Shown piece after piece: positions 39,791-49,211 of a DNA stretch of 64,000 nt. Numbering within the stretch: the stretch's first letter is position 1; each line of letters begins with the position of its first letter. The notes below the pieces were generated by a model. The model saw only the letters and a program-made list of their open reading frames with translations, searched no databases and was not told where the DNA came from. This DNA is from Tubulanus polymorphus (lineage: Eukaryota > Nemertea > Palaeonemertea > Tubulaniformes > Tubulanidae), in NCBI RefSeq assembly GCF_964204645.1, contig NC_134030.1, forward strand, positions 22,697,210 through 22,761,209. The letters run 5' to 3'. Position numbers and translations under genes: made by a program.

Positions 39791-40940
39791 CATAAAACGA
39801 ACGACAGAAAGTAGCAGAATTTTTGTCGAGGTTTTCGTTATTCTGAATGAAAGAAATGAATTTAAATTCATATGAATCACTTCTAATTTGTTCTAATGAA
39901 ATGTAATCACTGTTAGAAATATAATATACCTGATCAAAATGATCTCGATGCATGTTTTTATTTGTATTTTTGGTTCGAATTTCTCCCTTTAGAATCTGAC
40001 GAATATTCTCAAATATTTGCGTCCATGTTTGGTCGGTTGGGATTTTTATAGTATCACTCAGTGAAATCCATCAGTTGAGGATGTGACCAATTCATTTCAC
40101 TGTTTGCCTACGATTTAAAGATGTCTGGATAAAACTGAATATAGATAAGTGTTTTAGAATGAATCTTTCCACCAATCAACGAGTAGAACTAGGTTTAAAC
40201 ATGAATATTTAATGAGCCGCATGCGCACAAGGGAAATTATTCTGTATCTTTGAAGTATGATTTAGTTTTACAAGACTCTCCTCACATCCAACCCGCTGGA
40301 GGCTGTATCTTTATCAGTATAAGGATTCTTATTGTCTTTTCCACGATTGATTTGGTCTCTCTTGTCGCCGGCAAAAATATTAAAGACAGACACTGCTCAA
40401 TGATTGACGTGTCTCCTTGTTTTTCTGTTTAACAATACAAGGTTCACTCTTTCAGACTCGTCTGAAAGCCAGCAAGATATAAACAAATCGATACATGTAT
40501 AAAACAATAGGAAGCCCCTAATGATAAACATGTAGATATTGTCGTATTGTTCTAAAGAATAAACGGTTTACAGGTATAGCTGGGCGAGGCGAGGATGATC
40601 AAAGAATTAGACATTACTAAAACTTCTTTCTAAACATTTCATATCCTTTTTATCTCTAACATATGTAAAAAAAGATACTAAAAATGGATAGTAACCATAA
40701 ACACGGAACTGGTGACTGGATATCGATAGACCAATCAGATCCAGAATTCCATCACTATTTCTGCTGACGACTCTCGTTGAAGCACTGACACTAACACTGA
40801 CCTGACTGTGTTCAGCTCGTGTCCATTTCCTGGCTGATTTCGGATAAAGGACTTCAAACTAGAAGGTAAAGTATTTCCGAATTAATCACATGTAATTCGA
40901 GTCAAGAATTGTTATTTGATGCGTTATTTTGTAGGTTATT
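39791..40940. other. GPCR 2-3 intergenic region
   Basis: Contains the duplicated upstream block at 40150-40460 and the GPCR 3 untranslated exon, which ends at 40865 (AGAAG|GTAAAG). No other gene recognised. Confidence 0.65.
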
Positions 40941-41942
40941 ATGAATCATACGAATTCGACGCGAGTTGATGGTGAAATGTGTTGGCTCGTGAAATATGGC
41001 TGGACTTCACCTATCACCTTGTACATGAACGTTGTATCTGCCTATCTCTACCCCGCAATGAGTTCTGTTGGTTTGGTGATCACCGTTCTGGGAACTTACA
41101 GAAAAGCTGCTCACAGTTCGTGTCATTTCTACATGCTCGCTTTAGGAGTGGCAGATCTGTACGCGATTATAGCCATTGAAGTGCCCTATTTGATGGATAC
41201 GTTCTTTTATCAGTTCACTACGATTATGTGCAAGTTTAAGGCTTTCCATCTGAATTGCCCGCAGCAGATTTCGATCTGGATCCTGGTTCTGATGACGGTT
41301 GATCGCGCTGTAGCCGTTTCTAAACCTCTCCAAGCTGCCACTCTGTGCACTGTCGCCAGGGCTAAGAAAGCTGTAGCGATTGTAAGCGTTTTAATGGTCA
41401 TTATTCATATTCCGTGGTCGGCTTTTCACGTGGCTAAGAAAAATCTCAAATTTATCAGTTGTATCTTGGGCGATGCAGAATCTTATGCCGGTTATAAACA
41501 TTTAAACAATGTTCTAGCTTTATTGCTGCCGATTCTCGTGATCGCAGTATCGAATGGAGTCATTATAGCGAATGTTAAAAAGTCCGTCGATGTTGATACG
41601 AGTCAAAAAGTCACTGATAACAAGAAAAAAGGAACAGCTAAAAGAATCACTGTTTTAGTAGTAACAACATCAGTTGCGTTTGTGGTGCTGTCTATTTTGA
41701 ATACTGTAACCAGTCTACTAGCACTAGAGCATGGAAGCGGCATGGCCACGTATTTATACTACATGGCTCATTGTGAACACGAAGTTTACGGAACTTTTTT
41801 ACTAATCGGTAACGCTATGGGTATTATACTGTTCAACGCCAATCATTCTATCAATGCTTACATATTTTTGTGTAGCGGGAATTTCAGGAGAGACGTTAAA
41901 ACTGGCGCTACAAAGTTTTATCGGAAATTCTTACGTCGTTAA
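40941..41942 (+). CDS. Class A-like GPCR paralogue 3
   Basis: 333 residues from an ATG six bases after a TTTTGTAG acceptor. N-terminus NHTNST has N-glycosylation sites. TM2 LGVADLYA, TM3 Cys in TTIMCKFK, VDRAVAVSKP, ECL2 Cys in KFISCILG, NAYIF in TM7. A stretch of about 120 bases over TM3-TM4 (from about 41265) matches GPCR 5 with only two differences, whereas the rest of the genes is clearly diverged. Confidence 0.88.
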   Translation: MNHTNSTRVDGEMCWLVKYGWTSPITLYMNVVSAYLYPAMSSVGLVITVLGTYRKAAHSSCHFYMLALGVADLYAIIAIEVPYLMDTFFYQFTTIMCKFKAFHLNCPQQISIWILVLMTVDRAVAVSKPLQAATLCTVARAKKAVAIVSVLMVIIHIPWSAFHVAKKNLKFISCILGDAESYAGYKHLNNVLALLLPILVIAVSNGVIIANVKKSVDVDTSQKVTDNKKKGTAKRITVLVVTTSVAFVVLSILNTVTSLLALEHGSGMATYLYYMAHCEHEVYGTFLLIGNAMGIILFNANHSINAYIFLCSGNFRRDVKTGATKFYRKFLRR

Positions 41943-42566
41943 CGACACATCATTTGAACTATATTTGTATATCATTTACTGTGTCTGATTCACGGAACCA
42001 CACTTTCCAACATAGAATTTCATAAAAACGGTTAATATACCTGCGCGTAGTATTTGTATAGAAACGCCCACTGAAAACCTATCAGCCAATCAGATACATC
42101 GATGCTTCTACATGTTTTGCATATAAGTCATAATGTACATACTCGCTGATTGGCTAGAGCGCTGATGTTATCAGGTTTGACTCGTCAACACAAATCACTA
42201 CGGAGAGTTTGCTGTTTTTATCCTGGTTTTGTGTTAGAAAAGTGAATTCCATAAACAAGGTAAAGTATCAATATTCAACTTCAATTAATCTTTCTCACAT
42301 TATTTTATATCAGCGTTTTTTTTTCTTAATTCCAATTTACCATTCAAACGCAAACGTGTGTTTTTGTAAAAATGTTATTTTGTCGACTTAATCAGTTGAT
42401 TTATACATCGAATTGATAAATTACTAGGTAAACTCACTATTCACAAATAAAAGCACATTTGAGTTTAAAATAATTCAAGATGTTTTCAGAATCCGGAAGA
42501 AGCGTGGCCATCGTTTGGTTTATGTAAATATATATTTTTCATTTTTGCTTTTATAGATTCACGAAG
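41943..42566. other. GPCR 3-4 intergenic region
   Basis: A likely untranslated exon of GPCR 4 ends at 42259 (ACAAG|GTAAAG). No other feature seen. Confidence 0.6.
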
Positions 42567-43568
42567 ATGAGCTCAAACGAAAGTTCGATGTGTTTGATTG
42601 AAAAGTACGAATGGGTTTTTCCAATTACGCGGAGTTTAACGTTCGCAATACTGTATATATTTCCGGTATTGAGTTTGATCGGATTTGTTCTGATTGTTCT
42701 TGGCACGTACAGAAAAGCCCCGTCCAGCTCTGTACATTTCTTCATGCTCGTTTTGGGTTTGGTTGATTTGTACGCGATTGTAGCGAATAATGTCACAGCG
42801 TTGATGGACAATTACAACATCAGATTCAGTAGAGCTATGTGCATCGTGAAGGCTTTCAATCTAGATTGTCCCAAACAGATAGCTATCTGGATCCTGGTTC
42901 TGATGACGGTTGATCGCGCTGTTGCGGTCTCCAAACCTCTCAAAGCTGCCACTTTATGCACTGTCGCGAGGGCCAAGAAAGCTGTTCTAGGATTAAGCCT
43001 TTTTCTGATGATTTACCAAACAATTTGGGCCGCTTTTCACGAAGGCAGAACTGTATATAATTTGTATACAAGTTGTAAAATTATAGATGCCACGGGTTAC
43101 GCGGTTTTCCAACATTTGAATAATGTTTTAGCGTTGTATTTACCATTTCTGGCAATCGTTGTGGCGAATGGTGTCATAATCGTAAATGTTAGAAAGTCCG
43201 TTGAAGTTGATACAAGTGAAAAAGCTACTGATGCGAAGAAACAAGTGGCCGCGAAAAGAATTACTGTTCTCGTTGTTTCAACATCAGTTGCATTTTTATT
43301 CCTCTCATTTTTGAAAGCGTTGATCATCATTTTGTTAATGGAAAAGGGAAATATTACCCAAACCTTCGGGTTTTATTTCACTCACTGTGAATACGAGGCG
43401 TATGGTGCGTTTCTAATGTTTGGTGAATTGGTGGGTACAATGTTATTGAATGCAAATCACTGGGTCAATGGTTTTATCTTCATCTGTAGCGACAGTTTCC
43501 GTAATGAAGTAAAAATTAACACTTTTCCTATTTGTAGACGAATTTCTGACTCACTGTTTTCCGATTAA
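42567..43568 (+). CDS. Class A-like GPCR paralogue 4
   Basis: 333 residues; ATG lies 10 bases after a TTTTATAG acceptor. N-glycosylation site NESS. TM2 LGLVDLYA, TM3 Cys in SRAMCIVK, VDRAVAVSKP, ECL2 Cys in YTSCKIID, NGFIF in TM7. C-terminus shorter and different from the others, with CRRISDSLF. Same intracellular-loop pattern KKQVAAKRITV. Confidence 0.88.
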   Translation: MSSNESSMCLIEKYEWVFPITRSLTFAILYIFPVLSLIGFVLIVLGTYRKAPSSSVHFFMLVLGLVDLYAIVANNVTALMDNYNIRFSRAMCIVKAFNLDCPKQIAIWILVLMTVDRAVAVSKPLKAATLCTVARAKKAVLGLSLFLMIYQTIWAAFHEGRTVYNLYTSCKIIDATGYAVFQHLNNVLALYLPFLAIVVANGVIIVNVRKSVEVDTSEKATDAKKQVAAKRITVLVVSTSVAFLFLSFLKALIIILLMEKGNITQTFGFYFTHCEYEAYGAFLMFGELVGTMLLNANHWVNGFIFICSDSFRNEVKINTFPICRRISDSLFSD

Positions 43569-44871
43569 GTCGGTAGGTGTAATTTACTATTTCAAACTTT
43601 AAGCACTAGTACATCATACCAGAAAATGTCGGCTGATCAACTGATTGATAAATTTACGATCAACATTAAGGAATCAAGTTCAATCATCTGAGAAGTTGGC
43701 ATATAACTGAAGTCATCTCGATTTTTGAGTCCTATAGCTAAGTTGTATTGCACATTAAATCGTTATTTAAGTCCTCTCTATTTTTAGGTCCCATTGTAAC
43801 TGCAGACTTAAGTGACTAGTATTGACTTATCAGTTAGTTCATTTTTGTCACTCGAATCCTATACCTAATTTAAACAACGCAAGAACAAAATATTACTTGT
43901 TTTCAATGTTTATTAAGATACATGTTTATATTGGGGATAATTCAAATCAACGTTTCATGCGCCGGGAGAATATATAGCCATAGATAGGCTCCATTCGGTA
44001 GTTCTAGTTAGAAGTTCACCGTCTTAGCACTTCTTATAAGACTTTGTCAAATGAAAATAAGTAATAATATCAATTTTATTCCGGGGGGGGATAGGTGTTG
44101 GAATTGATAAGGAGAGTTTAATCCATTAGCTCTGCGCCGTTCTGCTTCCAAGTTGAATGTTGGATGCTGAAGGGCTTTCACAGTGACGTCATTATCAAGA
44201 ATTCACATATAGAACATAATTGGTTGCCACGTGCTAGTGAATTGTGGGGCCATTGCCATCAAAGTTGAACATGTTTATTACACAGTGCACCAAGGTACCA
44301 TCTTTATCAGCTGTTTATACGTTATTTCGCAAACCCGAAAACAAGTCGATTTTTGTGATCAAAAGAAAAATGTACTCGGTTGATCCTACTGGACCATGGT
44401 CCTTTATTATTCCATGTATTGTGAGTTTCTCAGCTTGAGTTTTACTGCAAACTTAAGAATCCTGTCAACTACAAAATGGTTCCTCTTAACTTCATTTAAA
44501 AACTAAGATTGATTCCTTGTTAATTAGAAAAATGGATCACAGTTTAAGGGATCATTAGAATTCTTATGAAACGGTTTCGTGTTTAGTTATAAATGGCATT
44601 TATGCGCATGCGGCTCATTTCATATTCACAGAAATTTGATTGGCGAATCAATGATTTAAATAACGCGGCACCGCTGTAATTTCACTTCATTCAAATTTTG
44701 AACCTGTATGGCAGTTTAAGGACTTTATTTCTAGTAGCACTTTATAATAAAAGGTAAATTCGTTGCTAGAGTAGATTATTATGATTTGTAAAATACATGT
44801 ATGTACGTAAATAATTACTTTCTGTAGTCTGTAGGATATATATGCCGTTTTATTCTAGGAAAAGAGAAAAG
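43569..44871. other. GPCR 4-5 intergenic region
   Basis: No gene recognised. A partial inverted copy of the GAGCCGCATGCGCA motif of the duplicated upstream block is at about 44599-44621. GPCR 5 untranslated exon probably ends at 44753 (AAAAG|GTAAAT). Confidence 0.6.
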
Positions 44872-45858
44872 ATGATTTATACAAATATTTCATATGAAGA
44901 TATGTGTTGGACTAAGATCTATGGATATTGGGTGGTTCCGATAACTTTCAACCTGAACAGGACGTCAGCATACGCGTTTCCTGTATTGAGTTTGATTGGT
45001 TTGATAATCATCGTTTTGGGAACTTACAAGAAGTCGTCGACGAGTTGCGGCCATTTTTACATGATGTATTTAGGAATGGCTGATTTTTACGCGATATTGG
45101 GTATCGAGGTTCCTTATCTGATGGATATATTCTACGTGAAATACAACAGACCCATGTGCATCGCCAAGACATTCCACGCGAATTGCCCGAAACAGATTTC
45201 GATCTGGATCCTGGTTCTGATGACGGTTGATCGCGCTGTAGCTGTTTCTAAACCTCTCCAAGCTGCCACTCTGTGCACTGTCGCTAGGGCTAAGAAAGCT
45301 GTAGCGATTGTAAGCGCTGTTTTGGTCATCATTAATATTATTGGAGCAGCTTTTCACGAGGATAAAGATCTAAGTGGTCAATGGACAACTTGTATGATAG
45401 TAAACCTAACCGGTTCAGCGATTTATTCAAATCTAAACAACACTTTAGCACTGTTTTTACCATTTCTTGTCATTGCTGTAGCGAATGGTGTTATAATAGT
45501 TGGCGTGAGAAGATCTGCTAACATGGACGCAACTCAACAAGCCACCGATGATAGAAAACAAGCCACAGCTAAGAGAATCACAGTTTTAGTTATTTCAACA
45601 TCACTGGCATTTTTAGTTCTTTCATTTCTGGCGGCTCTAACAGAAATTTTGGAATATGAGCACGGTTCAAAGACATATGTTTATTACTTCACACATTGTG
45701 AACACTTGGCTTATGGATCGTTCATGATTATCGGTAATTCAATTGGTACCGTTCTATATCAGGCAAATCACATGGTTAACGCGTATATATTCTTGTGCAG
45801 TCGCAGTTTTAGAAATGACGTCAAGATTGGAGCTGCTTCATTCTATAATAGATCGTGA
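44872..45858 (+). CDS. Class A-like GPCR paralogue 5
   Basis: 328 residues from ATG 44872, just after a TTATTCTAG acceptor. The N-terminus MIYTNISYEDMCWTKIYG pairs with the equivalent residues of paralogue 1, and similarity continues to the end. Motifs: LGMADFYA, NRPMCIAK, VDRAVAVSKP, QWTTCMIV, NAYIF, CSRSFRND. An in-frame upstream ATG at 44842 lies before the acceptor, so was not chosen. Confidence 0.88.
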   Translation: MIYTNISYEDMCWTKIYGYWVVPITFNLNRTSAYAFPVLSLIGLIIIVLGTYKKSSTSCGHFYMMYLGMADFYAILGIEVPYLMDIFYVKYNRPMCIAKTFHANCPKQISIWILVLMTVDRAVAVSKPLQAATLCTVARAKKAVAIVSAVLVIINIIGAAFHEDKDLSGQWTTCMIVNLTGSAIYSNLNNTLALFLPFLVIAVANGVIIVGVRRSANMDATQQATDDRKQATAKRITVLVISTSLAFLVLSFLAALTEILEYEHGSKTYVYYFTHCEHLAYGSFMIIGNSIGTVLYQANHMVNAYIFLCSRSFRNDVKIGAASFYNRS

Positions 45859-46337
45859 TTTAGATGTTTTTTCTCAACTCAGTCCTTGCGAAAAATAATG
45901 TTTATAACCAATAGAATTTAGAAGAATTAGAGCAAACGGAATTGATGTTTGGTTTTATTCTTTTTTAGTCAATGATACTTCACCAGTCAGTGTCACTTTC
46001 GATTAAATTTTGGGTATGCGTAAACTTCAAGCCTGTTTGTGTTGTGTCTTTCAAGGATATTTCAGAAGGTACAGATTTTGGGATATGATTTGATATGGAT
46101 TGAGCAAAATATAGCTTGACGTAGGTATTTAGATTGGAATAAATAGAATTTCAACACCATAAATTACTTAGAAAATCGATCAACACTTATGTATCATGAA
46201 ACTGACTTCCTTTTCTTATGTCCGTAAAGCGTGAGTTGTTGTCCGCAAAGGAAAAGGCAAATACACAAAAATATATTTCACGTGAAATATTTTAATTCAC
46301 TTCACTTTCACAAATACATGCCATTAAAATAAATATC
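45859..46337. other. Intergenic between GPCR 5 and peptide gene B
   Basis: No gene recognised. ATTAAA on the minus strand at plus 46291-46296 is a candidate polyadenylation signal 42 bases past the stop of peptide gene B. Confidence 0.55.
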
Positions 46338-46853
46338 TTAACCTCCTTGGCAAGAACCTGGGTTTTCGCATTCAGGTGTAATTGTGGAATCACCTGAAAA
46401 TAAGTTGATACGAATGATAACACACATAACGGTTTCTAAGAAGCTGAAGAATAAATATAACAAAAAGCTAAATAGTTTTCAGTTCAATGTATATACCTCC
46501 TGGAGGGCCATTGCCATTGCCGTTGCCTCCTCCGTTACCTCCTCCGTTGCCTCCTCCGTTACCTCCACCGTTACCTCCACCGTTGCCTCCTCCGTTGCCT
46601 CCTCCGTTACCTCCACCGTTGCCTCCTCCATTTCCATTTCCATTTCCACGAGTAACTCTAAACGCTATCACATTAAAGAAGATTTGTTATAACGATTCCT
46701 CTATTACAGAAATCACAAACAACATTTGAATTTGCATTGACAGATATCGATTAGTCTCATTAGGGTCAATATAAACTCACAATCCCCAAAAGCGAGCGTC
46801 ACAGAAATCATCACCATCATCAGAGCAAAAACCAGAAACTGTTTGGAAAACAT
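46338..46853 (-). CDS. Small secreted Asn/Gly-rich peptide precursor B, 98 aa
   Basis: Three coding exons in phase: 46853-46781, 46664-46497 and 46393-46338. The first encodes a signal peptide (MFSKQFLVFALMMVMISVTL) matching gene A, directly after a CAG acceptor. Exon 2 (coding) opens FRVTRG and then gives about ten NGGG repeats, ending NGNGNGPPGG. The last exon encodes DSTITPECENPGSC QGG and stops: two Cys six residues apart (seven-position ring) within C-x-N-P-G. Compared with gene A the furin-like RAKR is absent (VTR remains) and the tail ends QGG, not CGR. The pair defines a duplicated family; glycine-rich composition resembles antimicrobial or structural secreted peptides, but the function is unknown. 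Confidence 0.78.
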
Positions 46854-47735
46854 CTGAAAATCAGAGGGAACATAAATCATCGTTAATGTTTAAAAGATAC
46901 ATGTTTTGTAGGATAATTTGATTTCAGTTTTAAAGTTTACTTCGTATACAGACACCATATAAGTTACATTTGCATGACAACTATCACCAAAATCTATGAC
47001 CAACTAACCCTATCACCCTAGCCCCTCGTTCTGCAGTAAACCACTGATATCATCTATACTCGGTTTAAAAAGTAAGAAATATAAATACGAAAAACGACAA
47101 ACTCTTTCGATGAAAATTAAACATCAAAAACGTTGAATTAAGATATCCACTTTTCCTATAAGCTTTTCCCTCATGTTTGAAACATTAAACCAAACAACGA
47201 TAAAACTTGTAGACAATTCAAATGTGGATTTCACTTGGCAGCTATGATAATCCGAGAATGCATGAATCGACCAGTCATAAAATAAACACATTTCTAAACC
47301 CTTATTTTTCTTGGAAAAATAAAAACTACTCAACATTGATTCATTTTGTAAGATCAAAGATTTCGAAGAAGACGAGAGAGGAGAGACTGAAACATTCAGA
47401 GTCAAGAGAAAGTGAGGGGGAGAGAGAGGGAGGGAAGAGAGAAAGAGGGAGGTGATGGAGAGAGGAGAGAGAGAGTTGATTGTGATGGAGAGGTGAGAGA
47501 GGTGATGGTGAGGAGAGAGAGTTGATGGTGATGGAGAGAGGTGAGAGAGGTGATGAAGAGGAGAGAGAGGGGGGAGAGAGAAAGTAGAGCGATATAAACA
47601 GATTGATATTCACTATAGAGACGACACTATGATTCAGACACACTTACCTTGATAGAAGAGTTTCTTGTCGTTTGTGTTGAAATGTTTCAGTTCAATTCGG
47701 TTTCACTAGGATTTCACTGGTGTTTATATACACTT
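46854..47735 (-). promoter_or_regulatory. 5'UTR intron, untranslated exon 1 and TATA box of peptide gene B
   Basis: Exon 1 ends at 47648 (ATCAAG|GTAAGTG), TATA box TATAAA on minus at 47728-47723. GAACATTTCAACACAAACGA-like sequence and the surrounding 120 bases match gene A nearly base for base. The intron carries GA-rich repeats (47400-47580) at the same place as in gene A. Confidence 0.7.
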
Positions 47736-49211
47736 TACACACGTCTGACTTATCAACGAATAGAAATAATAGCCCTATAAATTTCTACCGGACAAACAAT
47801 TGTTACTGAAATTTCGCCAATTAAACACGTCATTAGTAGCAACCCGTGAATTTATTTGTTGCATAATTTTTAACATTATTGGCAGGATTTGTCAGTACTT
47901 AAGATGTTGCTGTGTGGGATTCACTTTCTGATTCTAATAAGTTATAAATCACACGGTTCAGTTATGAGGTCTACGTGTGTTATCACAGTGTTACGTGCGT
48001 CAGCTGTGACGTGTGCTGGTTATTGCCGCATCACGCCTCTCCTAGTCGGGTGGTCGGTCGCTGCCACAATGTGTTACAGCACTATATTTCAGCCAAGAAA
48101 TAACTTAGCATTTGAAGTTCCAGTTGCGCAGAAGTTGAAAAGTTAACCATCAGATCAATGCCCTGGTAAAAATGCCATTTTGTGTTTGTGATCAAGTAAA
48201 GTGGGGTAGGCCTATATCTGTGGTTGCAGTTGCTCTAAAGTTAACGTATTGATAGTTGACAAAGTGCAGATTAAAAACCACATTTAATGGTATCTATCTG
48301 ATGGTTAACTTGAGTCAACCTTGGTCCTGATTTTACTGAATTTATTAGCGGACACAAATTTCCACTATAAACTGAACTATCCCATCGTCTGAAAGCGATG
48401 CTATGTTTGTGTGGTGCTTAGAATATGTTTGTGGGCCCAGTTTTAAAGATTGGATACACATCATATGTTACAATAAGAAACTAGCTCTTGAGAATGAATA
48501 GTGTTCAAAGCTTCAGTCTTTTGAACGAACAGATGCAATATTGTTCAGCACCAGCCACAAATCAAGAACGTAATTGTAGAATTATTGATTTTATTCTATC
48601 TAGAATTCTATTTCATAGTTTACACAACAGCGATTGTTTCATTTCACATTTCCAACCGCGTGATAAAATCAGATCACGATATTTGAGAATAATGGACCAT
48701 TCAAAACAGGAATTGCACCACCCATATTTCGTAAAACCACACCCAAAAACTCGACATTCTTTGTAGAATAGCGTGCACACTGAGACGCGTGGAGAATAGG
48801 CGATAAGATTAAAAATCAATGGTTAGAATTTTAGAAGATTAAAAAGAAAATTTATTTATCAAAAATCAAAATAAAAGATACAACTTTTTGGACTCTTTTA
48901 GATTTTTGTTAGACTATTGGAATCTGTCCATCATCAGGTGTTAGGAAATAATCAAAACGAAATTCATGTATGAAATCAATGGGGGTGTGTATATTCACAG
49001 GGATGAAGTTAGTCGAGGAAATCTTTATGTATTTCATCATGGACTCTAAACCGAATTTAGAACCCGTGTTTTAATCAATACTGGCGATAGAGAGGAAGTC
49101 TTGTATCGCGATATATCTCATAACTTCTGATCTTATACATGAATTTAGTTTTAAGTCTTTTAGATTTCTATAAAAAGTGGTGTTGATTTTATCCGATTCA
49201 ATCATTCGCCA
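47736..49211. other. Intergenic
   Basis: No gene supported. Open frames at 47889 and 48488 have no domain, signal peptide with known cleavage context, or splice support. Confidence 0.5.

Noticed and set aside
44842-44871. Upstream start of GPCR 5 (MPFYSRKREK)
   Set aside because: It lies before a TTATTCTAG splice acceptor, and the downstream ATG matches the start of paralogue 1.
47889-48146. 85-aa plus frame with hydrophobic start
   Set aside because: Hydrophobic N-terminus could mimic a signal peptide, but nothing else supports a gene.
48488-48766. 92-aa plus open frame
   Set aside because: No domain, no splice context, no polyadenylation signal in the right place.
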